64,000 bases of DNA from Microglena sp. YARC. Its lineage: Eukaryota > Chlorophyta > Chlorophyceae > Chlamydomonadales > Chlamydomonadaceae. Position numbers and translations under genes: made by a program. This document shows positions 42,111 through 54,278 of this stretch, piece after piece (the stretch's first letter is position 1; every line of letters begins with the position of its first letter). The notes below the pieces were generated by a model. The model was not told the origin of the DNA. It searched no databases and saw only the letters and a program-made list of their open reading frames with translations. Location of the stretch: positions 49,095,499 to 49,159,498 of the forward strand of contig CM039464.1 in the NCBI GenBank assembly GCA_022414725.1. The letters are read 5' to 3'.

Positions 42111-43610
42111 GTTGTGGCATAGGCGGTTGGGTCACCCGGGCTATCATGCCTTACACAGACTTGTTGATAAGGGTATGGTTAAGAACTTACCCCTCAGTCT
42201 TCGTCAGGTGGAAAGGATGGCTAAGATCCCTTGTGATGCTTGTCAGAAGGCAAAGGGCAAACGTCTCCCTTTTCCTAAAGAAAGCAAAACTGAGATCCGT
42301 GCACCTCTCCAACGCTTCACTTAGAATATTATGGGACCTGTTCACATTAGGGCCTGCGTGGGGAGTTTTATATTCTGTGTCTCACAGATCAGTACTCTGG
42401 CTATGCTGAAGTACTGTGCTTGAGAACCAGGATGAGGCTCCCTTAGCAGTCCAAACTATCATCCTCAGATGGATGAATCAACTACATGGTTTGCCTTTAA
42501 ATGTCTGAGATCTGACAGGGCCAAGGAGTTTATTGTTACATGGTTCGAGGACTGGCTTATTTCGGTTGGGCAGTACATGAGTTATCGTTGGCATACACTG
42601 CGCAGCAGAATGCAACTGTGGAACGGTATAATGGGGTCTTACAGTCTGTCGCTAGGAGCATCCACCTGGAGTCTAAACTAGCTAAGTCTTTCTGGCCCTA
42701 TGCTTTCCTAGCTGCTTGTTACCTTCGTAATCGGCTGCCCAATCAGGGAGACAAAACACCCTATGAGTTGTTTTATGGGATCGTGCCTGATGTGTCGTTG
42801 TTGCGTGTGTTTGGTTGCCCCTGCTACGTTACGTTAGTCAATGGGAAGAAACGTAACAAGCTGGACGAAAGGGCGTTATCTGGTAGACTGGTTGGGTACT
42901 CTCTGGTGAGTAAGGGTTATTTTGTTTGGGTTCCAAAGTTGCGCCAGGTCGTAGAGAGTCGTGATGTACTCTTCTATGAGCAGTTTGATCATAACTGCAT
43001 TCCTGGGCTTCCTCCCTATGATGGGTCACCGTATGTCTCTAGCATCCCTGCCGCTATCAACGGACACATGCCTGAGGCTGCAGTGAGTTCCCTAGATCCT
43101 TTGCTTTCCCCACTTGTTGACCACTGTCCTGGCCATAGGATGACTCTGCGAACTAGGTCAGGGGCCAGTGGTACTGTATTGCGTGAGAAAGCACTGGGCG
43201 GGCGAGTTTCTGCGGTTCCTACGGACAAAATCTTAGCCGAATCTCAGGGGGTCGCCAGGCCCTCCTCTGCGCCACGTTCCGTCGGTGAAGCTCTAGGATT
43301 AAGGCAGCCTCAGATCATGGTGGAGCCTCTTACAGGTCCATCGCCTAATAGTCACCAACCTCCGCCCGCCTTGGATGGCTCGGTGTTGTTGAACACCTCG
43401 CCGTCTGCCGTTCCTGGTGGAACAATCGGGTATAGCCCATGTGACGATGTAGCCTTTGCTGACGACGCAAGTGATGATCTTGAACACTGGTCTGGTTCCG
43501 ATACTGCGTATGGCTGGGGTGTTCCGGTCGACCCAGGCTTCGTTGATTTAGAGGCAAATAAGGCCGGCCCTGTTCAACCGGGCAGTAGTTCTGCGCTGGG
43601 GCTTTACTAA
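42109..43610 (+). pseudogene. copia integrase and linker, broken
   Basis: The zinc-binding part LWHRRLGHPGYHAL, VDKGMV, CDACQKAKGKRLPF (42109-42324) ends in TAG. The next residues read NIMGP where copia integrases have a catalytic DxxGP, so the first Asp is lost or misread. The second Asp is in LRSDRAKEF (about 42505), in another frame. The Glu is in YTAQQNATVERYNGV (about 42590), in a third frame that stays open to 43610 through LVGYSLVSKGYFVWVPK. The integrase inserts cDNA into the genome. As written it cannot be translated. Confidence 0.75.
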
Positions 43611-44930
43611 TGGTTACTGCTGATACTGCTGATACCCCCGCTGCCCGTGTACAAGTAAACTGCTTGTACGTGGGAGCATCTGCTGCACCCACCACTGAAC
43701 TGTCCTATAAAGCTGCCATGCTTCCTACCAATCCTGATAGGGACCAATGGCTTCTTGCTATGAAGGATGAGATGGTTTCCCTTCATGCCCATGGCACTTG
43801 GGCTCTCACTCCACAGCCTCACAAGCAGAAGATCCTGTCTGGCAGGTGGTTGTTTGTGAGGAAGGTTGGAGTTGATGGTTCAATCCGCTTCAAGGCACGT
43901 TTTGTGGTTCGTGGTTTTTTGCAGCGTCCTGGCTGGACTTTCATGATGTATATGCCCCTGTCTCCTCTAAAGCAGGTCTAAGAGTGCTCCTGGCTGCTAA
44001 TCACTCATAGGAAGATGTTTGTTAGGCAGCTGGACATCAAGACTGCATTCCTAAATGCTAAGCTGGAACCTGGTCTGGACCTGTACTGCCACCAGCCTGA
44101 TGGCTTTAAAGTACTTGGTCCTCACGGTGTTCCCCTTGTGTGCAAGCTGCTCAAGTCCCTTTATGGTTTGAAACAGGCACCCAGGGCTTGGAATAGGGAT
44201 GTCAAACGGGTTCTGATTGCACATGGCTTTACTATGTGCAAGGCTGAACCTGCTCTGTATTTTTAGGAAGGATTCTGATGGTGGGTGGAGCTATGTCCTG
44301 ACCTATGTAGATGATTTCATCTGTGCTTTTAGTGAGCTGGATAGGTATGTGTTGCTGATCCAAGCTATGGAAGAAGCTGGATGGGAGGTCAAAGAGATGG
44401 GTGTTCCTGTTCAGTTCCTCTCTTTAGACATGGCTTGTACACTTGACTCTGAGGGCAGGTGTGTTCAGATCAACCTGTCTCAGCACACCTACATTGTTGA
44501 TCTGGTGGAGCAGTTTGGTCTCACTTCTGCTGCCCCACCCAAGTTTGCTGCTCCATGTCCAAGTCCACTGTTTCTGATGAACCTGGTGTACCCCTGCCGT
44601 CTAATAGCCAGTACCTCTCCCTTGTGGGTGCTTTGCTATACCTGGCTACTTGCACCAGGCCTGATATTTCTTTTGCTGTGAGCTACTTGTCCAGGTTTTC
44701 TGCTCAACCTACAGTCTCTCTCTGGAATGCTGCCAAGAGATTGCTGTTGTATTTGAGAACACATTCCCACCTGGGTCTCACTTACACCCACAGCCCTGAG
44801 TTCTCTTTTACTGTCTTTAGTGATTCCTCTTTTGCTGATGATGGGTCTGACAGGAGGTCTCAGACTGGCTTTGCTGTGCTAGCTGGGGGGTGCATAGTAA
44901 ACTGGATGAGCAAGCGGCAGCCTACCGTTG
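43610..44930 (+). pseudogene. copia reverse transcriptase
   Basis: Segments are DRDQWLLAMKDEMVSLHAHGTW, SGRWLFVRKVGVDGSIRFKAR, VRQLDIKTAFLNAKLEPGLDL (motif A), KLLKSLYGLKQAPRAWNRD, then past a stop at 44264-44266 TYVDDFICAF with the catalytic YVDD at 44304-44315, and LSLVGALLYLATCTRPDISFAV. Breaks lie near 43980, 44265 and 44560. Confidence 0.82.
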
Positions 44931-45270
44931 CTTATTAGCTCTAGTGAGGGCTGAGTATCAGGCCCTGTCCCAAGCTGCCCAGGGAGGTACAATGGTTGAA
45001 GAAATTGAGAGTGGATCTAGGCCTGCCTTGTGATTTGGTTACCATTCAGGGTGATAACTTAGGATCCCTGAGCTGGGCCAAAGACTGGCAGCTTCTCCCT
45101 CGCAGCAAGCACATTGATGTTATTCATCACTACATCAAGGAGCTGGTGGAGGATGGCTCCCTTGCTGTTGCCTATGTGAACACAGTTGATAACTGTGGCT
45201 GACCCATTCACCAAGCCCCTTGATCCTGCGGTGTTCTGGCGGTTCATTCGCATGTTTGGAATGACTGCTT
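44810..45270 (+). pseudogene. copia RNase H
   Basis: FSDSSFADDGSDRRSQTGFAV holds the first Asp. AEYQALSQAAQ (about 44950) holds the Glu in another frame. TIQGDNLGSLSWAKD and LLPRSKHIDVIHHYIKE follow, then DPFTKPLDPAVFW. The domain order is complete, but two frame changes and stops near 44936 break it. Confidence 0.75.
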
Positions 45271-45618
45271 CTCCTTAGACCAATTTTTTTTGGTTCCATG
45301 TATTCTTGACTTTGCTTACATGTGTTCTGGAATTTTTTTTGGTTCATTTTAGAGTTTCTCTCGTTATCTTTGATTGGCATTAGGTTCCTATTCCCGGATC
45401 GGGTTTTCTATACCGTTGTTACCCGACTTAGATATTTAGTTTCTCCACTAGGCAAACTTTGGTTTTTTGCCTTGTTACATTCCTTCATTTACACCCTTTG
45501 GGTTCCATTCATGGTTCTCTCGTTTTCGGAGTTCTTTGATTTTTTTTTTAATTGTTACATATAGTTCTATGTCCCCAGTGCCATAGGTGGAGTACTAGTA
45601 TTGTATGTCACCTGTGTC

Positions 45619-45628
45619 ATAGGTGGAG
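45619..45628 (+). promoter_or_regulatory. polypurine tract of copia element 3
   Basis: ATAGGTGGAG directly before the 3' LTR, the same as before the 3' LTRs of elements 1 and 2. A short purine run here is the expected plus-strand primer. Confidence 0.65.
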
Positions 45629-45995
45629 TATCAGCATGAATTGCGTTGCTCTCACGCGTTTTATGACTTGGTGACTACTTCTGTACTCCTTAGAACTATC
45701 GGTCCCTGACAGTACTGTGACAGCTTCCCGTACTGACAGCTTCCCGCAGACTGTGTCATCCTTTGAGTGACTCAGTGGTGACAGCTTCCTGTCAGCTAGG
45801 TTACCGTTGCATCTCTATGTGGATATACCTGACTTAGGTTCTAGTTAGGTTATAGTCAACGGTCTCTTCCACCACTGGTGCCCCTTGATGGGTCTCCAGT
45901 GCTTGTAAAGCTATTCTCGTCTCTGTGTATAGATTGGCGCGTCTGTCTCCGCTGCATACATCTCTGTCCACTCTTAGAAGTGATTATAGCTGATA
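45629..45995 (+). repeat. 3' LTR of copia element 3
   Basis: 367 bp, equal to the 5' LTR except for three homopolymer indels. Followed by CCTGT. Confidence 0.92.
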
Positions 45996-46135
45996 CCTGT
46001 CTGCCTGCCGCTTTCTCACATCTCCTTCTGCCTGCCACTACCTCACATCTCCCCCTAACTGCCTGCCTCTGCCTGCCTGCAACTACCTCACATCTCCCTC
46101 TAACATCTCCCTCTGCCTGCCACTACCTCACATCT

Positions 46136-46366
46136 TGTTATTGACTGACTTATATGTCAGTCACTGAGTTGGCAAAGTGCACACCGGTACCTGTTCCCTC
46201 CAGGTCCCGTGTTGCCTGCCGCCAGGCCACAGACTAGCTGTGGCCTGCACGTGACTGCAGTACCTTGCAGTACACATCCTATTGTATATGATTGCGCCTG
46301 TTGCGCGTATTAGTTATCACTCCGCTATCGAATTATATGCCGTTGTAAAGAACTGACATTGAAACA
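46136..46366 (+). mobile_element. 231-bp solo-LTR-like insert
   Basis: It interrupts the CACATCTCC minisatellite of intron 2 and recurs at 51275-51505. Its ends are TGTT...AACA. The flank CATCT is seen on the left, and on the right directly or one base off (unit 2 reads AACATCATCT). The interior is non-repetitive and non-coding. A solo LTR fits best but is not proven. Confidence 0.45.
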
Positions 46367-46525
46367 TCTCCCTCTACCTGCCTGACTGCCACTACCTCAC
46401 ATCTCCCTATATCTGCCTGCCACTACCTCACATCTCCCTCTACCTGCCTGACTGCCACTACCTCACATCTCCTTCTACCTGCCAATACCTCACATCTCCC
46501 TCTACCTGCCCGCTTGCTCCTGCAG

Positions 46526-46684
46526 GATGATGGTATGCAGGTTTCACAGGTTATTGGCTTGGCTTCGCGCGCCTCCACAATTACTGGTGATGCTGCCCTG
46601 CAAACAATCCAAGAGATAGTGCTCCCTAATGGAGACAGAAACAGGGCCTTACTTGACAGTGTTTGCTGCGCATCCCTGATGCAG
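46526..46684 (+). CDS. BACK gene B, exon 3
   Basis: 159 nt between CTCCTGCAG and GTGCAT, encoding DDGMQVSQVIGLASRAS, GDAALQTIQEI and RALLDSVCCASLMQ. Same length and phase as in gene A. Confidence 0.6.
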
Positions 46685-47321
46685 GTGCATGGATTTGGTT
46701 ACTGTTTATTTTCGGGGCTGTGTGTAGCAGCTTCTAGGTAGCTCCTTTTCCTGTCCCTGAAGCAAAGCTGTATCTAGCTAGTGCATGTGAAAGGTGACAT
46801 GATGGGCACTCCAATAAATGCAGCTGAAAGCTAGGCGCTTGGCCCAGTGGCTGGCTAATGGAGCTGGTTGGAACTGCCATGCATAGCCCAAAAAAAGAGG
46901 CAATGGACCTGGTGCTTGTTGGTTTGTTTTGATTACATGGTCTATTAGCTTTCAGCTGCTCACCGTCTGCAGGTGAATTAAACATAGGTAGCATAAACAC
47001 TACTACACCACACTCCCAAGTACAGAATGTCGTCACAGGAATGCAGAAACTTTATTTGAAGTCATTTCCAGTTCCAGGTGGTGACAAGTGTGAACACATA
47101 CATCTGTACGTCCATTCAGGCGTTCATCATTGATGTTTGGTGATGTGTGCTGGTGGTGTGTGTGGGGTTGGTGGTAGTGGTGTTGGGAGGGGGTGCGTGG
47201 GGGAGGGGCTGTGGCTCAACTTATGGATGGTCCTCCTCAAAGCTTGTAACCATTGCTGCTGCCAAAAACATTAACACACACTTTTCTATTACCCTAAACC
47301 ATAAACTATACATTGATGCAG

Positions 47322-47552
47322 GCCTGCCTGGTGCGAGATCTTTGTTTTAAGAGTCTCATAGATTCTTTGGCTCCTAGCAACTGCCTAGTGCTTCTTTCTC
47401 TAGCCAGGCATGTGGGTATTGAGCAACTCCAGTCAGCAGCATACCGATATGCGCTCACTTGGTTCAAGGATGCATCAGAGCAGGACGCTGTGGCCTTCGC
47501 CGCTCTATCTGCTGATGAATTGCTGCAATTGCTGTCTGATGGTCATCTTGAG
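47322..47552 (+). CDS. BACK gene B, exon 4
   Basis: 231 nt between TTGATGCAG and GTAAGG. It encodes the first half of the BACK domain: ACLVRDLCFKSLIDSLAPSN, LARHVGIEQLQSAAYRYAL, LLQLLSDGHLE. It lacks the 43-bp acceptor-edge repeats seen in gene A. Confidence 0.68.
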
Positions 47553-47863
47553 GTAAGGGCATGGGGATCTGGGGATGGGTTTTGCTGCTCGATCTGCTGA
47601 TGGCCTGCTGCACTTGCTGTCTTATGACAACCTCCAGGCAAGAGTGTGCTACGATGGGGGCAGGGATGGGCTCTGCAGCTCTTTCTGGGGATGGGTGCAT
47701 GTGGACTTTGCTGTTCTATTTGCTCATGACCTGCTGCACTTGCTGTCTGAAGATGATCTCCCGGCAAGAATGTGCATAGCTAGGGGATCTGGGGATGGGT
47801 GCTACATGCGAGATGGTGGTCTTGTGAAACCTGAACCCTAAACCCACTACACGATGTATGCAG

Positions 47864-48103
47864 GTTGAATGTGAGACGGAGGTCATGTTATTCTTCTTGC
47901 GGTGGGCCTCCTCCGCTGGCAACGTAGCTGAAACTCCTGAAAGGCAGCTACAGGTGCTAGAGCACCTGGTTCGTAGCTGTAAGCGTCTTCAACAGATGGG
48001 TCTAGCTGATCTGGAGAAGCTGCAGGACCATCCCCCCGACCATTTGCTTCTCTCCCAGAATGAGCTTCTTCCCCTGATCCTCCCTGACAGCCTGGATGAC
48101 TAG
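47864..48103 (+). CDS. BACK gene B exon 5 fused in frame to LINE ORF2 tail
   Basis: It opens VECETEVMLFFLRWASSAGN and proceeds to LEKLQDH, as in gene C. At the duplication junction (48031/48032) it passes without a frame change into PPDHLLLSQNELLPLILP, the last residues of LINE ORF2, and stops at 48103. The shared CAGGACCAT encodes QDH in both parents in the same frame. The natural exon 5 end (PEVRDCDQATRLLAGM in gene C) is lost. Confidence 0.7.
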   Translation, partial: VECETEVMLFFLRWASSAGNVAETPERQLQVLEHLVRSCKRLQQMGLADLEKLQDHPPDHLLLSQNELLPLILPDSLDD

Positions 48104-49410
48104 CTTGGATTTGTTCTTGTCCCTTTGTAGCAACCGTCTTGTTTCTGGCGGTGTAGGTGATGGGGGGTAGCTTCTGTTTTCACTTCTCGAGTCTCCGTTT
48201 GACTCTTGACCTGTTTGGCTGCTCTCCTGTGCCCTCTCTCCGTCCTTAAGCTTGATGGTTTCTTGACAGATAGGCTTTGGACTCTCTTAGCTTTTCCCCG
48301 CTGGTCTTGGTCTTTCGCTTTTCCTCACGCTTTTTATCGTGTTAGTAGTTCTGCTTAGGTTGTTAAGTATCCTTTCTTAGCTGTGCTTTCCCTTGTGGCG
48401 TTTTGGCTGACGGCTTGGCCTTGTGTTTGCCTTTAGATAGGGAGTGTTAAGGCCGCCTTTTTAGAGCTCTATGCCTCTCTCCTTGTTTGTTTGGTGATTT
48501 TCCTGTGCCTTTTGTCCTTCACGTCTTCTTGTAGAATCTCGCTTTTTAGGCCTCGGCAACTCTCAGCCCTTCTACTACATACACTTAATTCGCTAGTTTC
48601 TCTATGCCTTGGTAGTTCGCATTGCTTGTTGTCAAGCCTTTTATTTGCTCTTTCGTACGCTTTTTTGGAGGTCACCTCCTGGACCAGGTTCTGAGGGGTA
48701 TGTTGCCAAAACCCCATTGTTATAAAACTGTCCAGCTGCCTCGGCGCTGTTCAGTCTCGGCATTGATTTTTGCTGAGTATGTAACTATATCCTCTCCCTC
48801 TCTCTCGTAGTGGTTTGGCCCTGTCGAGTCTCGAGAAAAACCCTGCTGTTCTGTTGCCGGTGTAAATTATGTAATGGCACACGCGTGTTTACACGTCCCC
48901 TTCGTGACCACTTTTCCCTTGGTTTAACACAGCACGCGACCTCATACAAGTCCGTCCACGTTCGGTCCGTTCCGTTAGGTCGGCTACCCACCAGTCCGGC
49001 AGTCCCTCTACCTTTGGTCTGTTACGTTCATTCGGTCGGCTACCCAGCATTCCGTCCACGTTGGGTCCGTCCCGTCCTGACTCGTCCTGTCCAGTCCCGT
49101 CCTGACTCGTCCTGCCCCGTCCTGTCCAGTCCAGTCATGTCTTGTCCCTTTCCGTTTGGTCAAGTTTAGTCCTTTCGCAGCATTATACAGCTCGATACAA
49201 ATACCACCATGACCAACAAACAACAAACAACCAACCCTGGCCACCATGACCACCAACAAGTTGACCAGTCTATTCCATATCAGTGCCACACTGTCATGAA
49301 CACTACGAAAACAGAAAGTTAGTACACCCGTACACAAACACACACACATAAATCATACAAACATAATCGCGCAAAGATAATCCATGCACACCGCTTCTGT
49401 TCCCTCACAG

Positions 49411-49499
49411 GTCTTCAGAGTGGCTCCTTCATGGGGAGTAATGGCAATGACTCCATGACATCCGACGTGTATACAATATCACGTCTCATACTGATGCAT
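49411..49499 (+). CDS. BACK gene C, exon 2
   Basis: Same as 37543-37631 of gene B, with the same splice sites. There is no exon 1 in unit 2, so gene C has no start of its own unless transcripts from exon 1 at 27696 skip the unit 1 exons. Confidence 0.55.
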
Positions 49500-49734
49500 G
49501 TGAGTGATTGGTGCTTGCTTGCAGTCCCTTTTTGTTCACACTCCAGTTCTGTTCGCATTACTCGTTGTTCACAGTACCTTATGTTCACATTCCCACTTAA
49601 CTTGAATTTGCTTATTTGGCTCCAGCTTATTAAGACTGCTCACCATCTCTGGCAATGACCCTGGACCACACATGCTACATCAGCGCTGTTACCTCGTATC
49701 TCTGCCTGCTTGCCGCCTGCCTACCTGCCTGCCG

Positions 49735-50870
<1,136 letters not shown>

Positions 50871-50954
50871 AGCTACCTGCCTGCCTGCCTGCCTATCCTA
50901 GCTACCTGCCTGACATCTCCGCTTGCTTGCCATAGCTACCTGCCTGACATCTCC

Positions 50955-51008
<54 letters not shown>

Positions 51009-51274
51009 CTGCCCGTCTCTACCTGCCTGCCACTTCCTCAAACCTCCGCTTGATTGCTTGCTTGCCGCCTTCATACATGCCTGCCTTTTCCTGCCTGCCA
51101 CTACTTACCTCACATCTCCGCTTGCTTGCTTGCCGCCTGTCTGCCTGCCGCTTTCTCACATCTCCTTCTGCCTGCCACTACCTCACATCTCCCCCTAACT
51201 GCCTGCCTCTGCCTGCCTGCAACTACCTCACATCTCCCTCTAACATCTCCTCTGCCTGCCACTACCTCACATCT

Positions 51275-51505
51275 TGTTATTGACTGACTTATATGTCAGT
51301 CACTGAGTTGGCAAAGTGCACACCGGTACCTGTTCCCTCCAGGTCCCGTGTTGCCTGCCGCCAGGCCACAGACTAGCTGTGGCCTGCACGTGACTGCAGT
51401 ACCTTGCAGTACACATCCTATTGTATATGATTGCGCCTGTTGCGCGTATTAGTTATCACTCCGCTATCGAATTATATGCCGTTGTAAAGAACTGACATTG
51501 AAACA
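51275..51505 (+). mobile_element. 231-bp solo-LTR-like insert, unit 2 copy
   Basis: The duplicate of 46136-46366, with TGTT...AACA ends. Confidence 0.45.
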
Positions 51506-51667
51506 TCATCTCCCTCTACCTGCCTGACTGCCACTACCTCACATCTCCCTATATCTGCCTGCCACTACCTCACATCTCCCTCTACCTGCCTGACTGCCAC
51601 TACCTCACATCTCCTTCTACCTGCCAATACCTCACATCTCCCTCTACCTGCCCGCTTGCTCCTGCAG

Positions 51668-51826
51668 GATGATGGTATGCAGGTTTCACAGGTTATTGGC
51701 TTGGCTTCGCGCGCCTCCACAATTACTGGTGATGCTGCCCTGCAAACAATCCAAGAGATAGTGCTCCCTAATGGAGACAGAAACAGGGCCTTACTTGACA
51801 GTGTTTGCTGCGCATCCCTGATGCAG
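51668..51826 (+). CDS. BACK gene C, exon 3
   Basis: 159 nt with the same encoded residues and splice sites as gene B exon 3. Confidence 0.6.
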
Positions 51827-52461
51827 GTGCATGGATTTGGTTACTGTTTATTTTCGGGGCTGTGTGTAGCAGCTTCTAGGTAGCTCCTTTTCCTGTCCCT
51901 GAAGCAAAGCTGTATCTAGCTAGTGCATGTGAAAGGTGACATGATGGGCACTCCAATAAATGCAGCTGAAAGCTAGGCGCTTGGCCCAGTGGCTGGCTAA
52001 TGGAGCTGGTTGGAACTGCCATGCATAGCCCAAAAAAGAGGCAATGGACCTGGTGCTTGTTGGTTTGTTTTGATTACATGGTCTATTAGCTTTCAGCTGC
52101 TCACCGTCTGCAGGTGAATTAAACATAGGTAGCATAAACACTACTACACCACACTCCCAAGTACAGAATGTCGTCACAGGAATGCAGAAACTTTATTTGA
52201 AGTCATTTCCAGTTCCAGGTGGTGACAAGTGTGAACACATACATCTGTACGTCCATTCAGGCGTTCATCATTGATGTTTGGTGATGTGTGCTGGTGGTGT
52301 GTGTGGAGTTGGTGGTAGTGGTGTTGGGGAGGGGGTGCGTGGGGGAGGGGCTGTGGCTCAACTTATGGATGGTCCTCCTCAAAGCTTGTAACCATTGCTG
52401 CTGCCAAAAACATTAACACACTTTTCTATTACCCTAAACCATAAACTATACATTGATGCAG

Positions 52462-52692
52462 GCCTGCCTGGTGCGAGATCTTTGTTTTAAGAGTCTCATA
52501 GATTCTTTGGCTCCTAGCAACTGCCTAGTGCTTCTTTCTCTAGCCAGGCATGTGGGTATTGAGCAACTCCAGTCAGCAGCATACCGATATGCGCTCACTT
52601 GGTTCAAGGATGCATCAGAGCAGGACGCTGTGGCCTTCGCCGCTCTATCTGCTGATGAATTGCTGCAATTGCTGTCTGATGGTCATCTTGAG
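52462..52692 (+). CDS. BACK gene C, exon 4
   Basis: 231 nt with the same encoded residues as gene B exon 4. The downstream donor-edge repeats at about 52730-52910 are shared. Confidence 0.68.
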
Positions 52693-53003
52693 GTAAGGGC
52701 ATGGGGATCTGGGGATGGGTTTTGCTGCTCGATCTGCTGATGGCCTGCTGCACTTGCTGTCTTATGACAACCTCCAGGCAAGAGTGTGCTACGATGGGGG
52801 CAGGGATGGGCTCTGCAGCTCTTTCTGGGGATGGGTGCATGTGGACTTTGCTGTTCTATTTGCTCATGACCTGCTGCACTTGCTGTCTGAAGATGATCTC
52901 CCGGCAAGAATGTGCATAGCTAGGGGATCTGGGGATGGGTGCTACATGCGAGATGGTGGTCTTGTGAAACCTGAACCCTAAACCCACTACACGATGTATG
53001 CAG

Positions 53004-53264
53004 GTTGAATGTGAGACGGAGGTCATGTTATTCTTCTTGCGGTGGGCCTCCTCCGCTGGCAACGTAGCTGAAACTCCTGAAAGGCAGCTACAGGTGCTAG
53101 AGCACCTGGTTCGTAGCTGTAAGCGTCTTCAACAGATGGGTCTAGCTGATCTGGAGAAGCTGCAGGACCATACCCCAGAGGTTCGTGATTGTGACCAAGC
53201 CACCCGCTTACTCGCCGGCATGTACCTCAGCGTCTATACCCAGACAGACGACAGGCTCCATTAA
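53004..53264 (+). CDS. BACK gene C, exon 5
   Basis: The acceptor is TATGCAG. It encodes VECETEVMLFFLRWASSAGN and on to LEKLQDHTPEVRDCDQATRL, YLSVYTQTDDRLH and a stop at 53262-53264. This is the intact version of the exon truncated in gene B. It ends earlier than gene A, which has 33 or so extra C-terminal residues. Confidence 0.65.
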   Translation, partial: VECETEVMLFFLRWASSAGNVAETPERQLQVLEHLVRSCKRLQQMGLADLEKLQDHTPEVRDCDQATRLLAGMYLSVYTQTDDRLH

Positions 53265-53273
53265 AACTGGCCA

Positions 53274-53590
53274 AAACATGTGTTCTCTTCTGCCTTCTGT
53301 GTTCTTATCACACAGTTCAAGCTGTATGCTGTGTTACTGACTCAAACATGTTTTCTCTTCTGTCTTATGTGTTCTTCTCACACAGTTCAAGCTGTATGCT
53401 GTGTTACTGACTCAAACATGTGTTCTCTTCTGCCTTCTGTGTTCTTCTCACACAGTTCAAGCTGCATGCTGTGTTACTGACTCAAACATGTGTTCTCTTC
53501 TGCCTTATGTGTGTATTCTCACACATATAAAGCTGTATGCTGTGTTACTAACTCAAACGTGTGTTATTTTCTGACTGTTGTGTTGCTCTC
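53274..53590 (+). repeat. 70-bp minisatellite in 3' flank of gene C
   Basis: Four and a half units of AAACATGTGTTCTCTTCTGCC...TTCTCACACAG...AAGCTGTATGCTGTGTTACTGACTC. Gene A has one unit and a partial one at the same place (7327-7420). Each unit contains a pyrimidine-CACACAG phrase resembling an acceptor. Confidence 0.85.
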
Positions 53591-54191
53591 AAGCTCTAGT
53601 GCTGTGTTACTTTTCTAGTGCTGTGTGACAGTATTTAGTGCAGTGTTCCATTTTTTGTTGACGGTTAGAAGCCGAATTGCCGGCATATTGAACCATGTTA
53701 CCATTATTCTTCTTCTACCCATGTGTGCGATATGTTGTTACAGTCCAGAAGTCTCAAAATAGGTTAGAGGGACTTACCCAACCAGGATACTCGTAGGGGT
53801 GAAGTACCGAACCCCGTGGGGGTCCAAGTACCGCCCAAAGGGTCGGTAAGTTGAACTGATAATTACAGCCAATTGGGTCATCACCATTTACTGCCGGCTA
53901 CATATATTATAACGTCCAAGCCCCATCCCATTTGGGTTGGTTTTCAACCTACCAAGGGATGGGACTCGCTAACCCCAGAGGGGGGTTTTAAAAGAGAAGT
54001 TTATTATACCCTTCAACCGGCTTCAACAGTTAAATAGATAATCACCACTCCTTGCAGTTAAGCTTAATTATTAGAAGCAGTCAGAACCTCCCACCGCAGT
54101 CTGCATCTCCCATCTACCATGAAATGTGGTCTGCCTATTCTGAGGCTGATAAAGAAGCCTCTCCATTATCGATAGAGATGTAACAGTGGGG
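53591..54191 (+). other. 3' flank of gene C
   Basis: Up to about 53800 it parallels the flank of gene A (7430-7518 and 7744-7860), including the empty site of the SINE. The rest, with CCCCGTGGGGG and CCCCAGAGGGGGG hairpin-like pieces, shows no gene. Confidence 0.4.
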
Positions 54192-54201
54192 TTACACAGG
54201 T

Positions 54202-54268
54202 GTCCTTAACTTCACGTCCTGTGAATAACGGTATTACACGGATGTAACAATTTCAATTTCAATTTCAA
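54202..54268 (+). mobile_element. 67-bp LINE-3'-end retroposon
   Basis: A plus-strand copy of the family at 22170 and 25312, with a shorter 5' end (GTCCTTAACTTCACG) and the (AATTTC)n tail. It is flanked by TTACACAGGT at 54192-54201 and 54269-54278. Confidence 0.7.
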
Positions 54269-54278
54269 TTACACAGGT

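Larger units (their letters stand above)
39108..45995 (+). mobile_element. copia element 3, full length, recent
   Basis: LTRs at 39108-39473 (366 bp) and 45629-45995 (367 bp) differ only by three one-base homopolymer indels. The target duplication is CCTGT (39103-39107 and 45996-46000). Unit 2 of the tandem duplication has the empty site GCCGCCTGTCTGCC near 51137. The order gag, protease, integrase, RT, RNase H is that of Ty1/copia. Coding frames have several breaks despite the young LTRs. The LTR ends are TATCAGC/GCTGATA instead of TG/CA. Confidence 0.92.
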
